From contig NZ_BSFE01000003.1 in the NCBI RefSeq assembly GCF_027922185.1, forward strand, positions 124,001-188,000: DNA of 64,000 nucleotides, given 5' to 3'. A program made the translations under genes and the position numbers. The notes under the pieces are model-generated. The model had not been told where the DNA came from and did not search any database. It saw only the letters and a list, made by a program, of their open reading frames with translations. This DNA is from Maricaulis virginensis (GTDB lineage: Bacteria; Pseudomonadota; Alphaproteobacteria; Caulobacterales; Maricaulaceae). Shown here piece by piece: positions 28,045-37,090 of this stretch. The first letter of the stretch is position 1, and every line of letters starts with the position of its first letter.

Positions 28045-29301
28045 CTAGCGCGGCCAGGCTTTCGGCGGGTCGGAGAACAGCCCGTAGGCGATTGTCGAGG
28101 CATAATAGGCAAAGGCCTGGGCCGGCGGCACGCGCTGGATCCAGTTGCGCAGGTCATAGGCCGAGTTGAGCGAGCCCATGACGGCCTGGCTGGCGATCAG
28201 TGGATCGATCGGCTTGACCGAGCCTTCCGTGATGCCGTCGATCATCATGCCGGCAAAGCGCCGCGCCATGCGGTTGGACTGGGCGATGACGTCATTGCGC
28301 AGCTCGTTCGGCAGGGCCTGCAGCGCGGTCGTGCGCACCAGCGGGAATTCCGAATAGAGCTGGATGTCCAAGAGGGTCGCGATCGAGGAGGCCAGTTGTT
28401 CCCAGTGGCTGCCACCGGCGCGAACGGCGGCGCGCTGGACCAGCGAGACGCGGCCATAGCTGCGGCGGAAGCATTCCAGCACCAGCTCGTCCTTGGCTTC
28501 CAGGTGGTGATAGAAGCTGCCCTTGGTGACGTTCAGCTCGGAGGCGATCTGTTCGACCGAAGCGCCGCGATAGCCGCGTTCATTGATCAGGAAGGTGGCG
28601 GCGCGGGCAAAATTGCCCGGCATGCCCTCGATCCCGACCCTCAGCGAGGACTCGTCGATCTGCAGCAACCGCGGCTCCCAGCTCGAGCCCTTCGGCGCAA
28701 AGCCGGTCTCGAACAGCTCGATGAGGCGCTTGCAGACGCGGTCATAGTCGCCGGTCGAGTATTGCGAGATCCAGGCCGGCAGCCAGAACATGTTCTGGAC
28801 GAGCACGTGGGCGCGGATCGTGCCCAGCACCTTCTCCTCGTCATTGCGCGGCGGGTCGAAGAAGGTGCGCAGCTTGCGGAAGACCTGGACATAGCGCGCC
28901 GTCAGGTCGGAATTGTACGGCTCGTTGAGCGCGCGGATGTCCGAGAGCACCGCGACCGGGCGCTCCTCCTGCGCATTGATGGCGGCCTGGAGCTCGAAAT
29001 TGCTGCGGATATAGCGGGCGATCCGCTCCTGCGGCGTGCGGCCCCGGGCCGCATCCTCGATCAGCGCCTCGATCCGCTCGAGCGAACGCTCCAGCACCGC
29101 CGAGGCCAGCAATTCCTTGCGCTTGAAGTAGTACGTGATGCTGGTCGTGTTGAGATCGACCAGCTGTGCGACATCGACAAAGGTCATGCCGCGCACGCCG
29201 TGCCGGTTGATCAGGGTGGCGGCGGCGTCGAGTATCCGCTCGCGTTTCTCCTGGAAGCGGCGCGTCTTCGCGCTGTCCAGTGTGTCAGGGGTCGCATTCA
29301 T
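28045..29301 (-). CDS. Regulator with two TetR DNA-binding modules (418 aa)
   Basis: About twice the length of a normal TetR protein. The first helix-turn-helix is at about 17-65: ERILDAAATLINRHGVRGMTF, then VDLNTTSITYYFKRKELLASA. The second is at about 220-275: FARAATFLINERGYRGASVEQIA, then LNVTKGSFYHHLEAKDELVLECF. Each is followed by a helical ligand/dimer domain. One chain can therefore form a complete two-site binder. It is convergent with the TonB receptor and close to the DUF1330-reductase-thioesterase operon, so it probably governs this catabolic set. The start is followed by a normal basic segment (KTRRFQEKRERIL). Confidence 0.9.
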   Translation of the reverse strand: MNATPDTLDSAKTRRFQEKRERILDAAATLINRHGVRGMTFVDVAQLVDLNTTSITYYFKRKELLASAVLERSLERIEALIEDAARGRTPQERIARYIRSNFELQAAINAQEERPVAVLSDIRALNEPYNSDLTARYVQVFRKLRTFFDPPRNDEEKVLGTIRAHVLVQNMFWLPAWISQYSTGDYDRVCKRLIELFETGFAPKGSSWEPRLLQIDESSLRVGIEGMPGNFARAATFLINERGYRGASVEQIASELNVTKGSFYHHLEAKDELVLECFRRSYGRVSLVQRAAVRAGGSHWEQLASSIATLLDIQLYSEFPLVRTTALQALPNELRNDVIAQSNRMARRFAGMMIDGITEGSVKPIDPLIASQAVMGSLNSAYDLRNWIQRVPPAQAFAYYASTIAYGLFSDPPKAWPR

Positions 29302-29375
29302 ATCATTCGCTTAGCAGAGTTCGCGCCTATCGTCACGCGAGTGGGGAACCTCCCCGCCTTGCCTCCATTGAGCAC

Positions 29376-29381
29376 ATTATA
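29376..29381 (-). promoter_or_regulatory. -10 box of the tandem TetR gene
   Basis: On the minus strand a perfect TATAAT lies 75 bases before the ATG at 29301. No good -35 is found at the usual distance. The rest of the 275-base gap to 29577 is AT-rich around 29395-29415 but shows no clear repeated operator. Confidence 0.4.
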
Positions 29382-29576
29382 ACAGAAGCGGTACGGGTTT
29401 CGTTCAAAAAATTCCGTCTGCTCTTTGGTGTCTATACATCGGTGAAAACGTGACAATCCCCGCGGCTGAGTGTGGTGTCCCTGTGTTTACCGAAGAATGA
29501 GTATGCTGTAGCGTGCCGCTTGTGGTGCGCGGACGGGATTGATCCTTGCGCAAGCAGAAAATCCGAGGGAGGGGAC

Positions 29577-29639
29577 ATGTCCCTGTTCAGCCTGGACGGC
29601 CGCGCGGTGATTGAAGGCATGAAGGCGCGCCTGCCATGA
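29577..29639 (+). CDS. 20-residue leader ORF, possibly the remnant of a short-chain dehydrogenase start
   Basis: GGGAGGGG precedes an ATG whose 20-codon frame reads MSLFSLDGRAVIEGMKARLP and ends in a TGA overlapping the DUF1330 start. MSLFSLDGR is how many short-chain dehydrogenases begin, directly before their nucleotide-binding loop, which is absent here. Either an SDR gene was deleted in frame with its start kept, or this is a coupling leader for DUF1330. Not experimentally supported. Confidence 0.4.
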   Translation: MSLFSLDGRAVIEGMKARLP

Positions 29640-29923
29640 CCGTCTATGTCATCGCCCAGCTCGAGTTTACCGATGAGGCCCGCTACCGCACCTATCAGGC
29701 GGCGGCGACAAGGCTCTTCATGGAGAAGGGGATCCGCGTGCTGGCGGCCGACGAAGCGCCGGTCGTGCTCGAGGGTGACTGGTCTGGTGACAAGGTCGTG
29801 GTGATGGCCTTCGATGACGACGGCTCGGCGCGCGCCTTCCTGGAGGGGCCGGAATACCGGGCGATCTCCGAAGACCGGCGGGCGGGGGCACGCTCCACAG
29901 CCATCATGATCAAGGGGTTTTGA
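29636..29923 (+). CDS. DUF1330 family protein (95 aa)
   Basis: Small ferredoxin-like-fold protein: MTVYVIAQLEFTDEARYRTYQAAATRLF at the start, LEGDWSGDKVVVMAFDDDGSARAFLEGPEYRAISEDR in the middle and ARSTAIMIKGF at the end, all typical of DUF1330. The biochemical function is unknown; members are often near aromatic or acyl-CoA catabolic genes. It is translated from an ATG inside the stop of the leader ORF and is 3 bases from the aldo/keto reductase, so the three to four frames are one operon. Confidence 0.88.
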   Translation: MTVYVIAQLEFTDEARYRTYQAAATRLFMEKGIRVLAADEAPVVLEGDWSGDKVVVMAFDDDGSARAFLEGPEYRAISEDRRAGARSTAIMIKGF

Positions 29924-29926
29924 GCC

Positions 29927-30874
29927 ATGCAATACCGGCAACTCGGCGACAGCGATCTGACCGTTTCGGAAATCTCGCTTGGCACCTGGCTGACCTTCGG
30001 TGTCGGTATCGAGCGCGAGAAGGCCATCGCCAGCCTGGACCAGGCCTTCGATCTGGGGATCAACTTCATCGATACGGCCAATGCCTATGGCTATGGCGCT
30101 GCGGAGAGCCTGCTGGGCGAGGCGCTGAAGGGCCGGCCGCGCGACAGCTATATCCTGGGCACCAAGGTCTTCGTGCCGATGAGCGAGACCGATTACGGCC
30201 TGTCCCGCGCCCAGATCGAGAAACAGCTCGACGCGTCGCTGAAGCGTCTCGATACCGATTATGTCGATCTCTACCAGTGCCACCGCTATGACGTGGATAC
30301 GCCCCTGGAAGAGACGATGGAGGCGCTGAGCGATGCCGTGAAGGCCGGCAAGGTGCGCTATATCGGGTTTTCCGAATGGTCGCCCAAGCAGATCCAGGCT
30401 TCGCTGGACCTGCCCGGTGTCGAGAAATTTGTCTCCAGCCAGCCGCAATACTCCCTGCTGTGGCGGCGGCCGGAAAAGGCGGTCATTCCGCTGTGTGCTG
30501 AAAACGGGATTTCCCAGATCGTCTGGTCGCCGCTCGCCCAGGGCGTGCTGTCGGGCAAGTATCTGCCGGGCGATGCCCCGCCGCAGGACAGCCGTGCCTC
30601 CAGCGACAAGATGAACCGTCAGATGGGGCACTGGAACCGGCCGGAAGTGATCGAGGCGGTGCACCGGATGAAGCCGCTGGCCGATGAGGCCGGTGTCTCC
30701 ATGGCGCAATTCGCCCTTGCCTGGGTGCTGCGCGAACCCAATGTTGCCTCGGCCATTGTCGGCGTCAGCCGGCCCGAACAGCTGGCGGCCAATGCGGCGG
30801 CCTCGGGCCTGAAGATCGATCCGGCCCTGTTTGAAAAGGCGGAAGCCATAGCTGCGGAGATACCGAGAGCGTGA
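29927..30874 (+). CDS. Aldo/keto reductase (315 aa)
   Basis: NADPH-dependent (alpha/beta)8-barrel oxidoreductase. The catalytic tetrad is visible: Asp and Tyr in FIDTANAYGYGAAES, Lys in ILGTKVFVP and His in YQCHRYDVDTPLEET. The cofactor end has SPLAQGVLSGKYLPG and AIVGVSRPEQLAANAAA. The overall pattern is that of the group related to potassium-channel beta subunits and yeast-type YakC reductases. The stop overlaps the next start (GTGA). Probable substrate: an aldehyde or ketone intermediate of the local pathway, by context only. Confidence 0.93.
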   Translation: MQYRQLGDSDLTVSEISLGTWLTFGVGIEREKAIASLDQAFDLGINFIDTANAYGYGAAESLLGEALKGRPRDSYILGTKVFVPMSETDYGLSRAQIEKQLDASLKRLDTDYVDLYQCHRYDVDTPLEETMEALSDAVKAGKVRYIGFSEWSPKQIQASLDLPGVEKFVSSQPQYSLLWRRPEKAVIPLCAENGISQIVWSPLAQGVLSGKYLPGDAPPQDSRASSDKMNRQMGHWNRPEVIEAVHRMKPLADEAGVSMAQFALAWVLREPNVASAIVGVSRPEQLAANAAASGLKIDPALFEKAEAIAAEIPRA

Positions 30875-31647
30875 GTCTGGTCGATATTCTTGCTGCCGCC
30901 GAAACGGGGGAGAACACCCTGACGGCGCGTGTTCCCGATACCTGGATGCAGGGCCGCACGGCCTATGGCGGCCTGTCCGCCGCGCTGGCCCTGGAGGCGG
31001 CGATCCGGTCCCAGCCGGACCTGCCGCCGCTGCGCTCGGCGCAGATCGCCTTTGTCGGCCCGCTGGCCGGTGAGGTGACGGTAGAAACCCGCCTCCTGCG
31101 CCGCGGCCGCACGGCGGCCTATATCGAGGCGAATGTCTTCGGCGATGGCACGCTGGGCCTGAAAGCACTCTTTGTCTTCATGACGGCGCTGGAGTCGGCC
31201 ATCGACTATGCCGATGCGGCACGCCCCGATGCGCCGGCTCCGGAAGAGGCTGCGCCGGCCATGGCCAATCCGGATCCGAAATTCTTCACCGGCAATCTGG
31301 AATACCGCCACGCCCTGCCGATCGAGGAGCGGCACACCCCGGATTTCATGCGCTGGGTGCGCCTGAAGGCGCGCGAAGGTCTGCACCCGATGGTCGAGCT
31401 GATGGCGATCGGCGATGCCCTGCCGCCGGCAGCCATGGCGCTGTTCGAAAAGCCCGGCCCGATCAGCTCGATGACCTGGATGCTGAATGTCCTCACTGCA
31501 GAACCTGTGACGCGGGATGGCTGGTGGCTGTCCCGTTCGACCGCTGACCTCGTGCGCGACGGCTCGTCCAGCCAGGTGATGCAGATGTGGGATGCCGACC
31601 GCCAGCCGGTCGTCACCGGCATGCAGAGCGTGGCGATCTTCGTCTGA
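30871..31647 (+). CDS. Acyl-CoA thioesterase-like protein (258 aa)
   Basis: Double hot-dog layout: the first half has PDTWMQGRTAYGGLSAALALEAAIRSQPDLPPLRSAQIAFVGPLAG, the second has the C-terminal half-domain with SSMTWMLNVLTAEPVTRDGWWLSRSTADLVRDGSSSQ. This is the thioesterase-like superfamily close to TesB, which hydrolyses acyl-CoA to free acid and CoA. The GTG start is within the stop of the aldo/keto reductase gene. In a catabolic operon such an enzyme could release dead-end thioesters and recover CoA. A strong terminator follows. Confidence 0.82.
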   Translation: MSLVDILAAAETGENTLTARVPDTWMQGRTAYGGLSAALALEAAIRSQPDLPPLRSAQIAFVGPLAGEVTVETRLLRRGRTAAYIEANVFGDGTLGLKALFVFMTALESAIDYADAARPDAPAPEEAAPAMANPDPKFFTGNLEYRHALPIEERHTPDFMRWVRLKAREGLHPMVELMAIGDALPPAAMALFEKPGPISSMTWMLNVLTAEPVTRDGWWLSRSTADLVRDGSSSQVMQMWDADRQPVVTGMQSVAIFV

Positions 31648-31674
31648 CCAGGATTTTCAGCTGAAACAAAAAAG

Positions 31675-31701
31675 AAAGGCGGGCCCGCAAGCCCGCCTTT
31701 T
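31675..31701. terminator. Bidirectional intrinsic terminator
   Basis: A 10-base-pair stem (31675-31684 with 31691-31700) with a six-base loop. The minus strand continues CTTTTTT after the stem and the plus strand has TTTT at its end, so it ends both the thioesterase operon and the convergent DUF3089 gene. Confidence 0.85.
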
Positions 31702-31717
31702 GCACAAGAGGGAGCGG

Positions 31718-32857
31718 TTAGTGGCCGTAGGCGGCCGCCTGGCTTTCCACCAGAGCGATGAGATCGGCCTGGGCGATGCCGACATCGAGAAGATGCAGGC
31801 CCCAGTCGGGGAGGATCTCGCCATTGGCTACGACATCGCCGACGATGTCGTCGGCGCGCGGGTCGGCCGGGTCGCCATGGACCGTGACGGCGAAATAGTG
31901 ACCGGCCTCACTGTTCACGCACTGGCCGGTCAGAAGGCCGGGCACGCGGACATAATCCGTCTCGATCTCCGGTCCGTCTGCGATCCAGGGTCCGGCTTCG
32001 GCCGATGAGGTAAAGGCGCCGCCTGTTGCGAGATAGGCGCCCAGCGGAGCGTCGGCATTGCCCGCAAGGTCGGCGGGATTGGTGCAGGCGACTTCCAGCG
32101 CGGGATCGCTCGTCTTGCCGAAGCGCGAGCCCTCCGGCGGCGGTGCGTCGGCGCGGAAGGTGACATAGCCGATGAAGCAGCCGGTCTCGTCCGGGGAACT
32201 ACAGGGCAGGATGGCGTCGAAGGAGCCGCCCAGCGGCGCATCGACCGGTGTGGTGATGTTGAAGCCGATCAGCATCGCCGACAGCATCCGGTCCTGCACC
32301 GGCTGGCCGTCGACTTCGTTGGCGACGAGGGTTTCCAGCATCCGCGCGCCCTGGGAATGGCCGATCAGCACAAAGGGCCGGCCGTCATTGTCGTGTTCCA
32401 GATAGTGGGCGAACGAGGCGCGGACATCCATGTAGGCCTGCATCCCGTCGGCGCCGGTTCCGGTATTGCCCGCCATCATCTGGCGCAATGCGGTCAGCGT
32501 GACCTGGCGGTACATCGGCGCGAAGGTGCGGCACACCGAGCCGAAACGTGCAAACTGGGCAGCAATGACCCGGTTCTCCTCGTCATTGGCGACGAGGTCG
32601 CTGTTTCCGCCGGGATCGTTCGAGACGGTCGGATAGACGTAGAAACAGTCGACAGCCGGGTCGGACGCGGCTTCATGGGCCTCGATTTCCGTCGTGCCGT
32701 CGGCATGGACGATCGTGGTGTCCAGATCGATGGTGCAGGCATCCTCGCGGCCGGGCCGGCAAAGCCAGTTTTCCGCGGCGTCATAATCGGGCGGCGTATA
32801 GCCGGCGGGCTGGGCCAGGCTGGCAGCGCCGGCCAGGACGAATGTCGTAAACAGCAT
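31718..32857 (-). CDS. DUF3089 alpha/beta-hydrolase-like secreted protein (379 aa)
   Basis: A short signal peptide (MLFTTFVLAGAASLAQPAG) is followed by NWLCRPGREDACTIDLDTT and DCFYVYPTVSNDPGGNSDL, the opening of DUF3089. The nucleophile elbow is LIGHSQGARML, and a late segment with CVNSEAGHYFAVTVHGD carries a possible catalytic His. Several Cys residues fit a periplasmic location. The family is poorly characterised and related to lipases and lysophospholipases. The start at 32857 is chosen for the signal peptide. It is 11 bases downstream of the acyl-CoA ligase and is probably cotranscribed with it, giving hydrolysis then activation. Confidence 0.88.
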   Translation of the reverse strand: MLFTTFVLAGAASLAQPAGYTPPDYDAAENWLCRPGREDACTIDLDTTIVHADGTTEIEAHEAASDPAVDCFYVYPTVSNDPGGNSDLVANDEENRVIAAQFARFGSVCRTFAPMYRQVTLTALRQMMAGNTGTGADGMQAYMDVRASFAHYLEHDNDGRPFVLIGHSQGARMLETLVANEVDGQPVQDRMLSAMLIGFNITTPVDAPLGGSFDAILPCSSPDETGCFIGYVTFRADAPPPEGSRFGKTSDPALEVACTNPADLAGNADAPLGAYLATGGAFTSSAEAGPWIADGPEIETDYVRVPGLLTGQCVNSEAGHYFAVTVHGDPADPRADDIVGDVVANGEILPDWGLHLLDVGIAQADLIALVESQAAAYGH

Positions 32858-32868
32858 GCAGGTCTCCC

Positions 32869-34644
32869 CTAGACGGCTTCGGCCGCCTCCGTGTCGAACA
32901 TGGGTTTCAGCTCGCTCTTGATGATCTTGCCATTGGCGTTGCGCGGCAGGGTCTCGCGGGTGAAGAGGATGCGCACCGGCGTCTTGAAGGCAGCCAGGTG
33001 CTGGCGCACCCAGTCCTGAAGTTCGGCCTCGGTCGCGCTCATCCCCGGGGCGAGGTGAACGACGGCAGCGGGTTCCTCGCCCAGCGTGCGGTGCGGGATG
33101 CCGACCAGGGCGGCATCGGTGACGGCCGGGTGGTCGTAGAGGACGTTCTCCACCTCGCTGGAATAGATGTTCTCGCCGCCACGGATGATGATGTCCTTGG
33201 CGCGGTCGACGATGTAGCAGAAGCCTTCCTCGTCGACGCGGGCGAGATCGCCGGTGCGCACCCAGCCATCGATGAAGGTCTGGGCTGTGGCCTCCGGATT
33301 GTTCCAGTAGCCGGCGACGATCTGCGGGCCGCGGGCCCACAGCTCGCCGACTTCGCCAACGGGAAGTTCCTGCGTGCCGTCCGGGCTCATGATCTTGATG
33401 TCGGAGACGGCGACCGGCGTGCCGCAGCTGTCGGGCCGGTTGAGATAATCTTCCGAGGCGTGGTGGGTGACGGTGGCCGAGGTCTCGGTCATGCCCCAGC
33501 CATTGCTCGGCAGCGCACCGAAGACCGAACGGATCTTGCGCACGAGGTCAGGCGCGGAGGGGGCGCCGCCATAGGCGATCGATTCCAGCGAGGAGAGGTC
33601 ATACTTCTCGCGGTCAGGGTGTTCGATGAGCTGCCAGGCAATGGTCGGAACGCCGCCGGTGACGTTGACCTTCTCGCGCTCGATGATGCGGAAGGCGTCG
33701 ACCGGATCCCATTTGCGCATGAAAACCATGGTGTTGCCGGCAAAGATGGCGCCCATCAGCGCGGCATTGCAGGCGGTGACGTGAAACAGCGGTATCACCG
33801 TCAGCATCGTCTTGGGTACCGGGTCCGGCGGAACTTCGCCGCGGCGGGCAAGGGTGCGGGCACCGGAATAGGCCGAGGAGAAGATATTGGTGAGAATGTT
33901 GCGATGGGTGCCCAGCGCGCCCTTCGGGTGCCCGGTGGTGCCGCTGGTGTAGAAAATGGTCGCATAAGTGTCCGGTTCGAGCCCCATAGAGGGAAGGTCC
34001 GTGTCACCTAGAGTGCCATAGCCGGACGGTGCGCCGATCACATCCTCCAGCCGGCGGGCCGGCGCGGCGAGCGGCGTCTTCGCGCGGCTGACGAGGACGG
34101 TCTCCAGTCCGGGAAGCTCGCCCATCACGGGAGCGATCCGTTCCCAGCGCTCCGCATCGCAGATCAGCGCGCGGGCGCCGCTGTCGGACAGGCCGTAGGC
34201 CAGCTCGGCGCCGGTCCACCAGGCGTTCAGCGGTACGGCGATCGCGCCGATGCTTGTGATGGCGAAGAAGGCGACCGGCCATTCCGGCAGATTGCGCATC
34301 GACAGGGCGACCCGGTCGCCGGGTTTCACACCGCTCCGCGCCAGCTCGGCGGCCAGTGTGGCCGTGGCGCGGAACCAGGCGTCATAGGTGATGCGCTCGT
34401 CCTCATAGATGGTGAAGAGCCGGTCCGGGTGTGTGGTGCGGGCATGGCGGGCGAGGTCGGGCAGCGATGGCAGGGCATTCTTCCACACGCGTGTGGGAAC
34501 GCCGCGGATCTCGACCGTCTCCATCTCGAAGCGCGCGCCCGGAGCGCACAATGCCTGATTGATCGCGTCGAGCGAGGCGGCCGGCCAGCCTTCGGGCAAT
34601 TGGTATGCCGGCGCCGTGTCAGGCGCCCCGGTTTGCTTTTCCAT
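32869..34644 (-). CDS. Acyl-CoA ligase (AMP-forming, 591 aa)
   Basis: ANL-family enzyme that turns a carboxylic acid, ATP and CoA into acyl-CoA. Motifs in order: IFYTSGTTGHPKGALGTH (phosphate loop), NGWGMTETSA, DGWVRTGDLARVDEEGF, YIVDRAKDIIIRGGENIYS (hinge) and the C-terminal lysine in RNANGKIIKSELKP. The start at 34644 (MEKQTGAPDTAP) gives the usual length; reading further upstream enters the promoter region. It is divergent from the hydratase/dehydrogenase fusion gene with 224 bases between, so activation and beta-oxidation would be switched on together. Substrate specificity is not readable. Confidence 0.93.
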   Translation of the reverse strand: MEKQTGAPDTAPAYQLPEGWPAASLDAINQALCAPGARFEMETVEIRGVPTRVWKNALPSLPDLARHARTTHPDRLFTIYEDERITYDAWFRATATLAAELARSGVKPGDRVALSMRNLPEWPVAFFAITSIGAIAVPLNAWWTGAELAYGLSDSGARALICDAERWERIAPVMGELPGLETVLVSRAKTPLAAPARRLEDVIGAPSGYGTLGDTDLPSMGLEPDTYATIFYTSGTTGHPKGALGTHRNILTNIFSSAYSGARTLARRGEVPPDPVPKTMLTVIPLFHVTACNAALMGAIFAGNTMVFMRKWDPVDAFRIIEREKVNVTGGVPTIAWQLIEHPDREKYDLSSLESIAYGGAPSAPDLVRKIRSVFGALPSNGWGMTETSATVTHHASEDYLNRPDSCGTPVAVSDIKIMSPDGTQELPVGEVGELWARGPQIVAGYWNNPEATAQTFIDGWVRTGDLARVDEEGFCYIVDRAKDIIIRGGENIYSSEVENVLYDHPAVTDAALVGIPHRTLGEEPAAVVHLAPGMSATEAELQDWVRQHLAAFKTPVRILFTRETLPRNANGKIIKSELKPMFDTEAAEAV

Positions 34645-34751
34645 CCCAGGCAATCCTGTTTTCGGTTTGCGATTATCTTTGTTGATTGAACGATAGTGTT
34701 GATCGGGATGGGGCACAAGGCTTAAGCTAAATGCCAGTCGCATTGATGCGG

Positions 34752-34781
34752 TTGTCAACGATATCGAATGAAGGGTATGCA
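34752..34781 (+). promoter_or_regulatory. Promoter of the hydratase/dehydrogenase fusion gene
   Basis: TTGTCA (34752-34757), 18 bases, TATGCA (34776-34781). The leader would be about 80 bases and ends with AGGAGA before the ATG at 34869. On the other strand TTGTGC and TATCGT, 17 bases apart, may serve the ligase gene. Confidence 0.45.
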
Positions 34782-34868
34782 TCCATCGCGGTGCATGCTT
34801 CCACCACAGAACATCAAAGGCCGCCGGTGCACGGGGCGCCGGAACGGTCCACACAACAGGAGACGGCA

Positions 34869-36926
34869 ATGTCCGTGATCACCACACGCAGGGAAGGCGA
34901 GGTCCTGGTCGTGACCTCCAACAATCCGCCGGTCAACGCGCTGGGCCAGGCCGTGCGCGCCGGTCTGGCGGACGCCATGGCCGAGGCCGCCGGCGACGAC
35001 GCCATCCAGGCGGTCGTGATCTGCTGCGAGGGGCGGACCTTCTTTGCCGGTGCCGACATCACCGAGTTCGGAAAACCGCCGGTCGGCCCGTCCCTGCCCG
35101 AAGTCATCGACGCCATCGAAGCGAGTGCGAAGCCCGTCGTCGCGGCCATTCATGGCACCGCGCTGGGCGGGGGGCTGGAAGTCGCGCTGGGGTGTCACTA
35201 CCGGATCGCCGTCGCCTCTGCCAGGCTCGGACTGCCCGAGGTCAAGCTTGGCATCCTCCCCGGCGCCGGCGGTACCCAAAGACTGCCGCGCGTGGTCGGC
35301 GTGGCCGAGGCGCTGCCGATGATCGTCACCGGCAATCCGATCCCGGCCGCCCAGGCCGGGAAGATCGGCCTGGTCGACAAGCTGGTGGCGGAAGACGGGC
35401 TGGCTGAGTCAGGTGTGGCTTTCGCCCGCAGTGTCATCGGCAAGGCGGACCACCCGGTCTCTTCGAAGCGGACTGACAAGATCGGCGAGATCCCGTCGGA
35501 CAGCGATTTCTTCGACGAGTTTCGCAAGACCCAGATGCGCCGCCTGAAAGGGTTCGAGGCGCCGGAAGCCTGTATCGAAGCCGTAAAGGCCGCGATCGAC
35601 CTGCCTTACGAGGAAGGGGTGAAGAAGGAGCGTGAACTGTTCGGCAAGCTGGTCACCGGCACGCAGTCGAAAGCGCTGCGGCATGTCTTCTTTGCCGAAC
35701 GGGCGGCTGCCAAGATCGACGGTATTCCGGCCGACACGCCGGTCCTGCCGGTCAAGAAGGTGGGCATTCTCGGTGCCGGCACGATGGGCGGCGGGATCGC
35801 GATGAATTTCCTCACCGCCGGCTATGCCGTCACCATTCTGGAGCGCGAGCAGGAGGCGCTGGATCGCGGCGTCTCGATCATCCGCAAGAATTACGAGCGC
35901 TCGGCCGCCAAGGGCCGTTTCACGGCCGACCAGGTCGAGCGGGCAATGGGCCTGCTCACGCCTACACTCGACATGAATGATCTGGCCGATTGCGATCTGG
36001 TGATCGAGGCCGTGTTCGAGAACATGGATGTGAAGAAGGACGTGTTCCGCAAGCTCGACGGCATCGTCAAGCCCGGCGCCATCCTGGCGTCGAACACCTC
36101 CTATCTGAATGTCGACGAGATGGCGGCGGAGACGAAGCGTCCCGGATCGGTGCTGGGCCTGCACTTCTTCTCGCCGGCCAATGTGATGCGCCTGCTGGAG
36201 ATCGTCCGTGCGGCAAAGACCGAACCGGCCGTGCTCAAGACGGCGATGGATCTGGCCAAGAAGATCGGCAAGGTGGCGGTCGTGTCCGGCGTGTGCTTCG
36301 GCTTTATCGGCAACCGCATGCTGTCGCCGCGCCAGCGGGCCGCCCAGGCCATGCTGTTGCAGGGCGCCAAGCCCTGGGATGTCGACAAGGCGCTGACCGA
36401 TTTCGGCATGCCGATGGGACCGTTCCAGATGTCGGACCTGGCCGGTCTCGATCTGGGCTGGGACAAGGCGAATTCGAAGAGCGAGACCATCCGCGACGTG
36501 CTGTGCGAGCGCGACCGCCGCGGCCAGAAGACCGGCAAGGGCTTTTACGATTACGACGAGAACCGCCGGCCGTCTCCGTCAAAGGAGGTCGAGGCGATTA
36601 TCGACGAATTCGCGGCGAAATCCGGTCTGGAGCAGCGTGTCTTCTCGCAGGATGAAATCCGCGAGCGCCTGCTCTTCCCGATGATAAACGAGGGCGCGAA
36701 AATCCTCGAGGAGGGCATGGCCCAGCGCGCCTCCGACATCGATACGGTTTGGATCAACGGCTATGGCTGGCCGGCCTATACCGGCGGGCCGATGTTCTGG
36801 GCCGACACGATCGGGCTGGACAAGGTCGTTGCCGGCCTGAAGGCGCATGCTGCCGCGTCGGGCGCCGAGCCGGACATCTGCAAACTCCTCGAAGACAAGG
36901 CGGCCAAGGGCGAAACCTTCAACTAG
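34869..36926 (+). CDS. Fused enoyl-CoA hydratase/3-hydroxyacyl-CoA dehydrogenase (685 aa)
   Basis: Bifunctional beta-oxidation enzyme of the FadB/FadJ or peroxisomal L-PBE type. The crotonase part (about 1-190) has FFAGADITEFG, AAIHGTALGGGLEVALGCHYRIA and the catalytic Glu of LPEVKLGILPGAGGTQRLPR. The NAD-binding part starts at about 295 with KKVGILGAGTMGGGIAMNFL. The dehydrogenase motif GLHFFSPANVMRLLEIV carries the active-site His, and two C-terminal helical domains follow (GFIGNRMLSPRQ). At 685 residues it resembles the single-chain L-PBE type. The start follows AGGAGA. A thiolase is elsewhere in the window (15206). Confidence 0.94.
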   Translation: MSVITTRREGEVLVVTSNNPPVNALGQAVRAGLADAMAEAAGDDAIQAVVICCEGRTFFAGADITEFGKPPVGPSLPEVIDAIEASAKPVVAAIHGTALGGGLEVALGCHYRIAVASARLGLPEVKLGILPGAGGTQRLPRVVGVAEALPMIVTGNPIPAAQAGKIGLVDKLVAEDGLAESGVAFARSVIGKADHPVSSKRTDKIGEIPSDSDFFDEFRKTQMRRLKGFEAPEACIEAVKAAIDLPYEEGVKKERELFGKLVTGTQSKALRHVFFAERAAAKIDGIPADTPVLPVKKVGILGAGTMGGGIAMNFLTAGYAVTILEREQEALDRGVSIIRKNYERSAAKGRFTADQVERAMGLLTPTLDMNDLADCDLVIEAVFENMDVKKDVFRKLDGIVKPGAILASNTSYLNVDEMAAETKRPGSVLGLHFFSPANVMRLLEIVRAAKTEPAVLKTAMDLAKKIGKVAVVSGVCFGFIGNRMLSPRQRAAQAMLLQGAKPWDVDKALTDFGMPMGPFQMSDLAGLDLGWDKANSKSETIRDVLCERDRRGQKTGKGFYDYDENRRPSPSKEVEAIIDEFAAKSGLEQRVFSQDEIRERLLFPMINEGAKILEEGMAQRASDIDTVWINGYGWPAYTGGPMFWADTIGLDKVVAGLKAHAAASGAEPDICKLLEDKAAKGETFN

Positions 36927-36948
36927 GTCAGCCGTCCCTGGACGCAAG

Positions 36949-36987
36949 GGAGCGGGCCCCAAAACTCCCCGGGCCCGCTCCTTTTTT
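36949..36987 (+). terminator. Intrinsic terminator after the fusion gene
   Basis: An 11-base-pair stem (36949-36959 with 36971-36981) followed by TTTTTT, 22 bases after the stop. Confidence 0.9.
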
Positions 36988-37090
36988 GTCTGGCGAGTGA
37001 TGGCTTCGGCGGGGGGCGGCGAGCCGGCGCCTCTCCGGGAAGGGCGGGTTTCCGGGTGCACTGCGCGCGAAGTTGCGCTATAGTGCGGGT

